Positions 11,001 to 21,500 of a DNA stretch of 64,000 nt are shown one piece after another. The notes beneath the pieces were generated by a model. It was not told where the DNA came from, made no database searches, and worked only from the letters and a program-made list of their open reading frames with translations. The translations under genes were made by a program, and so were the position numbers. Location: contig VXAU01001865.1 in the NCBI GenBank assembly GCA_013399695.1, positions 620,001-684,000 of the forward strand, read 5' to 3'. The DNA comes from Formicarius rufipectus. Its lineage: Eukaryota > Chordata > Aves > Passeriformes > Formicariidae. Within the stretch, counting starts at the first letter, position 1, and every line of letters begins with the position of its first letter.

Positions 11001-11886
11001 GTTATCAATATAAAAAGGAACAAAAAATACAAGTTTATTGTAACTATTAAAACCTCTGTCTCTAACAATATTTCTCTGTGAGAAAGCTCATCTCTGAAAC
11101 ACACACATACATTTCCAGAACTGCATTCCCTAGTAGATATAGTCATCAAGATAAATACAAAACTAAAATAAACTTCCGCTATTAAGCTTGTAATAATCTC
11201 TCTGAAAACTGCAAGAATTTTTTCTGTATTTTTATTTACCTTCTTTATTTTTTTTTACCTATATAATTTGTATGTGGGGTTTTTTTCTTGAGATTCCACT
11301 GTGAAAACCCTATTTACTCACAAGATCAAGATGTGTAGAATGCATTGCTTGCCAGGGCCAGAAGAGGGAGTTCAAATTCGTATTTTCATTTATTAGGTTA
11401 AAACAGCACGTAACAGTGTAGAATTTAACGGTAAAAGTACTTTTAAAACATTAATTAGACACTTTGATGTATTATGCATCTAAATTAGAGTAACAGATTA
11501 GCCTCTTTGATTGACATCTGAAGTAATGGCAGTATAGGTCAGAATTAAGGCAAATAGCTCTCTCAAATCTTTGAATTTCAGCAGCTGAGCCTCCCATTTC
11601 CATCTCACTCAGATTTCATCTGTCTCCATCACTTGCTTTATGAACCACCAGCACTCCTATGAACTCTTTCCCTACCACAGCTGATAACTGCACAGAAAAG
11701 CAAGTTGCCCTGCACCAAATGCCTTCAATCTCACCTCTTTGCCAATCAAGCACAGAGAGGCTTTGTCTCTGATGGGATACAAGGCTTTGAAACCTCCCAG
11801 TTCTTGAAAGTCTCCAGTCCAAGAGACATCTTCAAGTATTTTTAAGGACAAACTGACTTACTGCTCTGTTTTCAAAGGAGACTAAG
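8077..11886. other. AT-rich non-coding stretch between STK31 remnant and FAM221A
   Basis: No exon could be supported. The short reading frames here lack splice sites and family resemblance. The first exon of STK31 should lie here if it survives, but it was not recognised. Some moderately GC-rich pieces (about 8160-8450 and 9190-9440) could be old repeats. Confidence 0.4.
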
Positions 11887-12111
11887 TTAGCTCAAAGCCT
11901 GCTTTTGCCTCCTAAGCTGCACTCTCTGCCAGCTAATCCGTACCAAGTTCTTGCTGTGATGCTTCACGGAATTAAACCACCACACATAGTCACCAAACAT
12001 TTTCTTGTCCACTACCTTTAATACAGCATATGCTGCCAGAGATGTCAATATGGACAAAGAACACAGACGTACATCTCTTCGAGGTGACTCAGCCTGTGTT
12101 GGCTTAGGCAT
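11887..12111 (-). CDS. Candidate 74-residue membrane microprotein ORF
   Basis: A minus-strand ATG in a fair Kozak context (TTCACCATGC) opens 74 codons ending in TAA. The product has a short polar N-terminus with proline and arginine (MPKPTQAESPRRD), one hydrophobic segment near residues 16-34 (LCSLSILTSLAAYAVLKVV), a tryptophan pair near residue 45, and a strongly basic C-terminus. It lies about 780 bases downstream of the FAM221A stop on the same strand. I recognise no family. It could be a fragment of an old repeat, an exon of an unknown transcript, or chance; an open frame of this length is not improbable by itself. Confidence 0.22.
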   Translation of the reverse strand: MPKPTQAESPRRDVRLCSLSILTSLAAYAVLKVVDKKMFGDYVWWFNSVKHHSKNLVRISWQRVQLRRQKQALS

Positions 12112-12889
12112 GGTGAATCTGCTGGATAAATAAGTTTGTATCAAATGCTATACAGTTATTTGTTTACATGCAATAAATAATACATCCATTTCCACCTAAT
12201 GTTTTCAGAAGTTTAGTTTAGTAGTTGTTATGGACAGTAACAGACAAACAGAGCTAGGACTAATGTAACATGAGCGAAATGTGGGATAATGTACACAAGC
12301 AAGATTCCTTCAAGTGTGAAAATGGGTTTCCAAGTGTACAGAACGTCACAAGTAAAAACATATTTGCATGCTGGCAAGAACAGAGCCCAGCAAAGTCTGA
12401 TAGAAGAAGTGTATTTTGAATTTTGTGTAAAGTGGTGAAACCAACAGAAAGGGGGGAGGGGGGAATAAAGAAACTATAAAAATGTCAATATTAACAGAAT
12501 AAATCTCACCAAGTAAAAATCCATGAACAAGATGAGTTCAAAGGATTCTACAAATAAAGAAAATGTGTCATAAAAGTCTAAGATGCATATTTTCTTTGCC
12601 TTCTGACAACCTAATATTTAAATACATGGTTATTCTCTTAGACCTTAAATAACAGTTCTGCAATTCCTCAAATACTACTTTTCATCCTCAAAAAAATACC
12701 TATTTAACAGTTCTCAATATTAGAAACACATCAATTAAAGAACTAATCTCATTACAACAACATAATTAAAAATTAATTTCAGCAAAAGAACAAAACAGAA
12801 TAAATAAATTACTAAATACAAACGTGCAGATAGGTACAGGGAAAAATACTCAATACAATGCTGAACGGTGTGCCAAAAAAAATATTTAT
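12112..12889. other. Non-coding stretch downstream of FAM221A
   Basis: An AT-rich stretch with no supported exon; it may contain FAM221A 3' UTR. A G-run (GGGGGGAGGGGGG) sits near 12452. Confidence 0.4.
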
Positions 12890-12894
12890 TTATT
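12886..12894 (-). terminator. FAM221A: AATAAA poly(A) signals overlapping FAM221A stop
   Basis: The minus strand reads CAATAAATAAATATT. The stop codon TAA lies inside the first AATAAA and a second hexamer follows four bases later. No other AATAAA was seen for a few hundred bases downstream. If used, the 3' UTR would be very short. Confidence 0.4.
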
Positions 12895-15800
12895 GATCAC
12901 GTGGCTTCTTTGGTGGCATTTGACCTTCCTCTCTCCGTTTAGCAGCTTTCTCCATTTTTAACTGTAACAAGAAAAAACACCAACAGTAGTTGAAGCATTA
13001 ATTTTCAAGTCAGCTAACAATGCAATATTAAATTGCTACATCCACTCAAGAATTTACAAGAGCAGTACATGCAGTGAAGAGAGCTACAGAGCACTATTAG
13101 CCCAACCTAGCATTGCTTATATTTGCATCACAGGACAAAGGAGCACTTCCATAGCTCTGCTGCTCCTCCCCTATTCAAACCAGGGCTGCCTTATCTCTGA
13201 TAATGGTAATCTAAGTACTTATGTATCCCTCAAGGCCAGTGTGCCTCACAAATGTTCATGGTTTTATCTTTATGTCAATGAAAGGTAAAGCAGCTTTATT
13301 ATGATTGTCTAACAGACGCAGATGAACCAGAAGCACGAAGTCACATAGGAATGGTGCTGAGGTAAAGCCTAAACCTCCATCTCAGTGTCTTCTCATCGAC
13401 CCACAAGGTTATGACTTCCTCTGGTGAGGTTTTTTTCTACACAGTAAGCTCTTACAGCATGGTATGATTTATCAACACATATACGTTTAACTCTATCATT
13501 TTGTAGTAAGGCAGACAAATAAATCTGTTAGTTTTAGAAGCAACAGTTGTTCTCAAATATTGTCTCCTTAGTGAATTAAATTATATTTAGAGTAACTATA
13601 TAAAAGGGATGCATGGACTTTTGCATCTAAAATATCATGTTGCTATTAAAAACGTCAGAAAAAAGAAATGTAACATGCTTTTGCCCCTATTAAATAATGA
13701 TCAAAGGAAACAATGCCTCATTCTTCATTTGAGTATCCCTGCAAAGGAACTACATAGGAGCTGATTTTAAAATATTTTTCCCTATTTGGAGGCTTGAGGT
13801 TTGTAGCTGAAATTCCTACTGCTTTTGGCAAAGAAAATAAAATCTTGGCGGGGGTGGGGAATGAAATAGAGGAAATTGGATTTGATAGTAACATGTTTTC
13901 TGTGAATTGATATAATATTTTTAACATTGGACCACATTTTGCGATGATTTCCAAAATAAGGAAACAATTTAACATTTCACAAAGCTAGAACAGCCTTCTC
14001 TTTAACAAACATCTTGTTACAAGTACTAAGCATAACAGGATTTTAGAAGTTAATGATGCAACATTGCCTTACAAAAGAATTCATAAACAGTCAAGACATA
14101 CTTCAGCCAAGACAGTGCAGCTAAGGAGCTTATGTGGGAAAAGAATAGGTATTTAAGCATGTAAGTAATCTATACTACAGGGTATTTAAATTTAAGATAG
14201 TCAGGGCGATGGAGGAAGCACTGCTAAGGGAGACAGATTATCTAAGAAAGAACAAATTTAGCCCAACTTACTCATATGTTCATTTAAAAAAAAAGAACAT
14301 CATAATGTTTTATAAATGAGGTAGCAAACACACAATCCTAAATGCCACAGAGGACTTTCTGTGAGTCTGCTTTGTTGTTTCTTTTTGTCACAGAGTAAAA
14401 TATTTTTGTTTTCTGTAATGGAGAGTTACTTCAATTAAAATCTGCCCAGTTAAGGTAAATGGCATCCTTGACTGACCTCTGAAACCCTGTAATAGCTCAT
14501 AACTGTACTTAAAACTTTATTTTAAGAAGCTATTTCTTTCTCAGGAACAAGAGAAGGAACTATAGAACACATTTATATGCCACTTAAATCATACATGTAT
14601 CTTTTTTAGACATCCTCTTGTGAAAGTGTATTTAAATTAGGCAACAAATGTAGTAACTTGCCCGTTCTTGATAACGCTTTTCAAAGTAAGCCATGTCATC
14701 ATCTTCTGTACTTTTTTCATGAGAAATTTGCCCTCCTGAACTTGAACTACCTGAAAAACAAAACAAAATCAAAAAACCAATCCCCTTTTTTTATTCAGGA
14801 TACTTGCTATTCCATTAGTTATGTTTTTCATTTGGCAAAATACATTTAAAATGAGAATTCACCTTTACAAGCAAGTACAAAACACAGTAGTTGGGACCAA
14901 AGAGAAACCTCTTTACTATCCACTACCAGGTATTATAAATAATCTTGGAGAAGTTCAACAGTTACAGTAATTGCTAAATTTTTATACTAAACAAGGGACA
15001 TTAAAAAAGTATAACAGTCCATAATTCCATGTAGAAAAGACTTCCTGGCAGAAAGCAGTTTCATAGGATTATGCTCAATATGTACAACCTGTTTAGATAT
15101 GACAAGCTTCTAGTGGAAATCAAAAATTTTAAAAACTGATCCAATCAATATGTGACACTATTAATGGGGAAGATAGGAAGTGTAAGAAGAAATCATTTAA
15201 GTTTAAAAAAAAAACCCACAACATAAGAAAAATAAAAAGCACTAAATAAACACTTATTCTAAGCATTTCAAGTATGTGAATGTTGTGCAACCTTTTCACA
15301 TAACAACACTTCAATATTCATGTCAATGTCTAACTTTTATCCCTGCGCATCCTTCAATTAATTAATCAAATCAATTAATTTTATTTTTTTTTTAATAACA
15401 GTATTATCCTCCTTATACACCACCTGCTATTTGTGAGATGGCTTGAGCAGAACTAGAAGGACCCTGGAATGCTTTTAGAAATGGGTGATCCATGCTGGAA
15501 AAGGGGGCTTCTAAAAGTTCAGCGGAAGGAGTACCTGTTAAAAAAGAAGTTGAATGAAAACAATAATTAACCTCATGAGATATATTCCTAATATACATGA
15601 CAGGGTCAAAAAAAGGCTACAGATTCATATCTACAAGTCTCAGTGCAGACTCCATAAAGTTGAGTTAACAAAAGCATTACAAGCATAGCTTCAAAAGAAA
15701 TGAAAAGCTTTGTTCCTTTAGTTACTGCAGTAATACTGTAGTTTCCAAACTTCACATGAATCCAGGAAACCAGGTCAGAATTTAAAAAGGAAACAATAAG

Positions 15801-18800
15801 TATATGGCAATAATAGATAAAACAGTATTTCAGGACAAAATGTGTCCATTATTAGATGACACAAAATCACAGAACAGCGGCAGTTATCAAGGCCAACTAA
15901 CTAGACTGTTCTATGATCTACCTCTTGTTTTTTAAGCTGAACAGCTATTAACCTTTGAGTTTGGAAAAAAATGCTGTAAATATATAACCAAGAAATTTCT
16001 GGGCAGTATTAGGCTAAAGGATTAACATAAATATACAACATGAAAGTATTAAGAGAGAAAGAGAAGTTACAGAGTTCTTTCTCAAGGATATGCTGCATTT
16101 CAACCACAAGCAATTGGGCTGGACACCAGAACTGTTGATAAAGAGTTATTTTATCAATTCACTGCAGGAGACTGGTCACAGGAATCTCATCACATGAAAG
16201 GACTGCTGGAAAAAAAAAAAAAAGCAAAACCTGTCCACAGTCCTTTTGATCCAGTTTTTCTTCAAGCTTTGAAAATCTATTTTGATTTAGTACTTTCTAA
16301 AACTACTTAGGTGAAGAATTAAAACTTCATCTCAGGTCAGGTGCACTTACCTATTCCACTGTCATCGAGTCTCATGTAGCCTTCTGCTAGTGAGCTAAAA
16401 CCAGTCAGTCCTCCCATAGCAGCATAAGGAACATTCTGACCCACAGGCTTTCCTTGGGCCAAGCGCTCCTCTTTGGTTTCCACAACTGTTTCGTGGGCAT
16501 ATGTTGGCTGACCACATGCACAGGTAAAGCAACTATGAAAGCCTGAACACTTGGAACCTAATAAAAATAAAATTAATGAGTGAGATCATAATGGAATTTA
16601 TACCTCTTTGCAGATGATTTCTCTAAACTGATCTTGTTAAAAACTAGTTCGTTCACTACAAAAGCATCCAACTATATGAAAAAGGTGTATTAAAAGAAAA
16701 AGGATGACTGTGGAGATGAGATCATAGAGGCCATCCACTCACAAAGACTCATTCAGTCGAGTTTCAAGTACCTCTGAGAATTCCATCTCTCTGAGCACCC
16801 TAGATCAGTGCTGGATCAGACATTTCTTTTCTGATATCTAACTGTATTTCCTATGTTTGCAAATTGCGTCCATGGCCATTAATAACACTCCTCTCTATCC
16901 ACTGACCAAAAGAAAAGGATAAGAAATTCTGACACTGGGTAAAGATGACAACCTGACAGCATTTCGACAGTACTGCCTCCAAAGGTGTACAGCATGTGAC
17001 AATGTTGCATGTCCAAAAAACTTCACATTACAATTTATTATTCAAATCACAATTTAAATGCTTTTTAAAATTTGCAAAATTATCTCAGTAGTAAATAGAA
17101 ACTGTGGTAAGAGCAAAGTGGGTTCTGCGCAAGACTTTCACTGGGGTTTTTAAGCTTACATAGCCATAGGATGTAACTGAAATAGTTATACAAATGTCAC
17201 ATGACATTTAGAAACAGTGAAGTGACCTATCTGCCCTAAACTAGATGCTAAAACTATCATCAAAGCCCCACTGTAGCAATTATGTGATTTTGCATATGTT
17301 TCATTATACAAATTACTCTGCTTCCAACTCATAGTTCATTTTGCAGAACACTAAAAAAGATTTTTGTTTTAAGTCTTATATAATATGCTCCAGGATCATA
17401 TTCTTGAGAATGTTAAAGGACTTTTCATATAATTTTGGGCACTGCTTAGTAATAGAGCTCTGTATTCTACTCTGTGTTTGGACACAGAATAACAGTGTAC
17501 ATGATATACAAAGAGCAACAGCAGTATTTTCAATTATAATTTATCATTCACATTGGATTTATCAACACTGAGCTAGGCTAATACCATTATATTAAAACAA
17601 CACAAGTCCAAAACAGAAACAAGTCTTGGCACTTCTCTGTGAAATCTGAGAAACCTTCAGAAGTTTCCTGTGTTTTGAGAAACACTAAAAAATTGCATAA
17701 TATAAATTATGATTACAAACACTCTATTCTGTGGATTTAGTCTGAATTATCCATTTAAGATTTCCACATTACATAGAGCAAATCTTCAAAGTCTGCTATA
17801 GATATATTCCATGGTTTATTTGTGGGATATGATTCTCAACCAGCAAAAGTTGTTTACAGTTTTTTCTGTACAAAATAGAAATATTTTATGAAAGAAATTT
17901 AATAACAGTACAAAAAATCTTCTGATTACATAATTTGTGGTTTCAAATTAGAACATCTTTATGCATTATTTATTTTATGTGGTTAATAATTACTGCTGTT
18001 TCATTACATTAACCTCAAACAACTGAAACAAAAATCATCCTCTTAATCCTTTTTCTCAGGTCTTGCTTGAAACTCCATTCCCATCTGCATTTCTGGACCC
18101 AAAATCTGCATGCTCAGGAACTACTTTGTTAGACTGCTCACAATAGCATTAACTGGGAACAGAGCACTGCTTCCTATTGAGCTGAGAAAACATATAAAAA
18201 TACATTAACATTATATTTATTCAACTAGGCAATAGAGGAATGGAGATCAACACCTCTCTCTCAAACTACCAAGTTCAGGTAGAAAACTTGCATGCAGCTG
18301 GAAGTGACAAACTGCAAACAGGGTGCTTCCATACTGCCTAACTTCAGGCGTCTATCTCTGTAAGCATCTAACCAAATAAGTCAGAAACTTACACTCCTTC
18401 ACAGGACTTGGGGAAACTAAGGATGTTGTTCTAAACCTTCCTGCAAAAGATGATGTCTTCCTTCCCATTTCTCAGCCTTCTTCAAGGATCAAAATACACA
18501 TCAGTGACAAGAGCAGCACACAATGTACCCTGTGAAGAACACAGATTCCTAACATGCTGTTCCTATTGAGTTTCCTAAGAAAGACTGCTGTAAGCCCATC
18601 AGTAACTTACAAGAGTTACATGGAAATCCGGGTGCTGCACTGTGCTGATCAGCAAAGTGTTTGCATCTGCAGCGGATGGGCTGTGTGCCATTCAGAGGGA
18701 CATAGTGATAGGACTGGCAAGGACAGTGTCTCACTCTACAAGGAACACAAATAGGACGGTCCTTGGGAAGCACTTCATAGTCCGTTTTGTGTTGTTTATA

Positions 18801-20995
18801 CCTAAAACAGGTAAAAATAATAACTTTTATAACTTAGAAAACTGAAAGGCTTAGAATTTACTTCACAGATTTGGTTTCCAAGTATCCTTAATTATATTAC
18901 TGTTCATTGTTAACTTTCAATTAAATGCATACCATCAGGTGCTTTTACAACTATTTATTACATAAATACCACAAATCTTTATGTTTCATTTTGACAGCAC
19001 TATCAGAATCAATACGATCTACAATAACTCCTGCCTTAAAGCTGAATTTATTGAAAACTGCAAAACTATTTTGCTGTCAAAAACTTATTGAGATTTAGAT
19101 TTAAGAACTGTTCTTACTATTTAAAACCTTATGTTCTCAACCCTTAGACCTTAAATTAACTTGCTTATGTGGTACTGTAATGTATCTGTAATGTAACTAA
19201 AATATCTGGAAATGCTTTACATTTTTCTGATTTTTAAAAATACAGTGGTATGAAAGAAGAAAAGCTACCTACCGGTGAGTACAAAAACACAGTGTCTCTG
19301 GTCCCACAAGTTTACAGTCCATGCCAGTTGGTGATCTCCAGCTCACGTACAACCTGTTCTGTAATCGAATTGGTAGTACTTTTCTTTTATACTCCTCGTA
19401 TTCCTCAGAAGTAAAGAGCTTTCCTCCATCATCATCACCTACAATTCTGTAAGTATGTCATTAAAAGATCCATAAGGAAATGAAGACAATAAAAGTAGGC
19501 ATCTCCAGATATTTTTCAAATAATATGTAAAACATATCTGTTTTAAATGCAAAAAAATTTGTATATCACAATACTGTCCTAGTGATATACATTTAACAGA
19601 ACCGTATCTGATCTTTACAAAAATTTTGTGAATAATGCTCTTTTCAAATAAATTGTTCTGACAGACTGAAAAACAACATAAAATGCAAACTACCAAGCAC
19701 TCTTTTTCATATGGCAGAAAAAACAGTGAGTATCAGGGATCATGTAACCAGTCAACTCTGCCACAGAAGTCTTGAATGATCTCTGGCAAGTCACTTCACA
19801 CATCTACAACTAACCGTACTGCAGAATTGTATCAGGTGATCTAATCTTAGTCTAGTTTGAGAGTCTTTAACAGCAAGCAGGAAACTACAATTCCATCAGA
19901 GTAACAAAAAACATACCCAAGTTGTCTTCTAACTCGCAAGACTATGTTAGTTTCTGTAGCTAAAATTGGTGGGAACTGTATCCCACAACTCAGACATGCC
20001 CACTTGCTTAAGCTATCACTACATTCAAATTCAAGGTCACTGAATAGTTGGAACTCCAGAGCAGCATTCAAATCCTGCATTAATGGAAACTATTGATGAC
20101 ATTAAGTAAAATCCGTAAAATACGATTAAGCCTTAATTGCAGCACTTACCTACGCTGAAAGTTAGTCCACTAATGTTGTAAATATTTCAGTTACCATTTG
20201 CTGGATGTGATAAAACATACTGAATGGGGGATTCTTTGTCAAATATTCTGTGGATTTGTGCATTGCAGGTCCTGTACAGCACCAGAATAATGTGCCAACA
20301 CATGGCTGTCATTTGCATGTCAGCGCGGCTACCGCCCGCTGAATCACCGCACATCTTATGTAAGAAATACCGCTGTGCCTACCTCTCCTGTTTTACTCAA
20401 GGTTTTCCTAAACTAAATTAAGATCATATTTCCACACAATGACTGTGTTCGCGCTGATTTTTGCTCAGCCTTTTGAGAGGAGTGCTGACAAGATTAGCAA
20501 AGACACACAGCAGCGTAGGGGGTTTACAGAATGCAAAACCTGAACTCATGATGCACCAAAGTCCGTGTTTTCCGACAGGGCGGTGCAGCTGCAGATTATC
20601 ACAGAGCGGTTTGGACTTGGAAGGGACATCAGAGATCCCCTGGTTGCAAGCCCCGTGCCGGACCGCCCGGCCTCCCGGAGCACAGGGCACCGCCGCGCTG
20701 CGGGGCGGGCCTGGCCGCGGTGGCGGACGCGTTACTGCGCTCAGCGGGGCACAGCGGCCGCCGGGGGTGGGGGTGACACAACGCGGGGGACACACAACGT
20801 GGGGGACACAACGAGGCGCCACCGGCGCCGAAGCGGCAGCTCCGGGCGGGCGGCGATCATCTCCTCAGGAGGGACCCCGGCCGGGGATGCGGCAGCGCCG
20901 CCGCCGGCCCCCGCCCCAGCGACACCCTTGTGGCCTCACCGCCGGTACTCCGCGTACTCCTCCAGCGCCTCCGCCTCCGCCCGCAGCCGCTCCAT
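12890..20995 (-). CDS. FAM221A: FAM221A, complete, seven coding exons
   Basis: This is a conserved protein of unknown function. Coding exons in transcript order: 20940-20995, 19273-19446, 18611-18801, 16351-16557, 15424-15534, 14662-14750 and 12890-12961. They join in phase to 900 nt, giving 299 residues (human is about 298). The start is MERLRAEAEALEEYAEYR, close to human MERL. Residues about 73-165 form the cysteine-rich FAM221 core (CFCTHRYKQHKTD, CPCQSYHYVPLNG, CRCKHFADQHSAAPG, CSKCSGFHSCFTCACGQP), which looks metal binding, though that is inference. After it come a serine-rich linker (DHPFLKAFQGPSSS), an acidic DDDMAYFEKRYQER segment and a lysine-rich tail ending KKPRDQ. All introns are GT-AG except intron 6, which has a GC donor. 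No lesions were seen. Confidence 0.96.
20600..20655 (-). mobile_element. CR1 fragment near FAM221A promoter
   Basis: The stretch GGACTTGGAAGGGACATCAG, followed by AGATCCCCTGGTTGCAAGCCCC, matches the antisense of the CR1 3' region (usual form: tggaagggacctcagagat). It is very short and lies at the left edge of the CpG island in FAM221A intron 1. Confidence 0.6.
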
Positions 20996-21165
20996 GCCCG
21001 GCCCGGCCGCTGCGGGCGGGTCTCCCGCAGCACGCAGCGCACCGGCAGCCGCGACACGCGCGGGAGCCGCGAGGTGCGAGCCGCGGACACGGGCACCGCC
21101 ACCCCCGCGCAGCGGTGTTTCCCGAACGCGGCTCGTTTCCTGGTGCGCAGCGAGCCGAGGTGTTT
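20640..21165 (-). promoter_or_regulatory. FAM221A: CpG island and promoter region of FAM221A
   Basis: This is the most GC- and CpG-rich block on the left half of the window, and it covers FAM221A exon 1 (ATG at 20995) and the upstream 170 bases. Long open frames on both strands here follow from the GC content and are not separate genes. The transcription start was not located. Confidence 0.7.
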
Positions 21166-21169
21166 GTGT

Positions 21170-21500
21170 GTTTTACTCTAGTATGCGCGAAGGAGGGAGC
21201 TAAGCGGTAATCCACAGAAGGCTCACCGATCATCAAAACCTTACACTGTTTATACATTTTAACAAAGGCATCAGCATTCATTGGTTACAAATTACATAAC
21301 TTTCCCCTTCATTAGTACTCAAACTCCTATTTCACTTCTCATGTGAATTAGTTGTCTCCATTTGAGTCTGGGGTCCGTTTTGAGCAGGTGGTCAAGTAGT
21401 TGGTGGTCGCGACCGCCCGCTGTCAGCATTACCTTTCGCCCTGTTTAGTTCTGCTGACTTCACTCCTGATGGTTCTTGTCCAGACAGTCCATTCATCTTG
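21170..21500 (-). mobile_element. Solo LTR-like element upstream of FAM221A
   Basis: The minus strand carries a TATA box (TGTATAAACAG, 21247-21258) preceded by a U3-like block. This block is related to the element at 47169-47489: both have TTTATAC, ACAAAGGC, CATTGG or CATTTG, TACAA and TTAC in the same order, and a shared GTTGGTGGTCGC further right. No internal retroviral genes are present, so it would be a solo LTR. The boundaries are approximate. Confidence 0.5.

Noticed and set aside
16700..16920. Possible very old antisense CR1 fragment in FAM221A intron 4
   Set aside because: Only loose resemblance to CR1 antisense blocks, with no terminal repeat; not enough to call.
20424..21281. Frames of up to 249 codons on both strands at the FAM221A CpG island
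   Set aside because: GC-rich DNA with few stops gives open frames in many phases. The only supported coding sequence here is the 56-base FAM221A exon 1.
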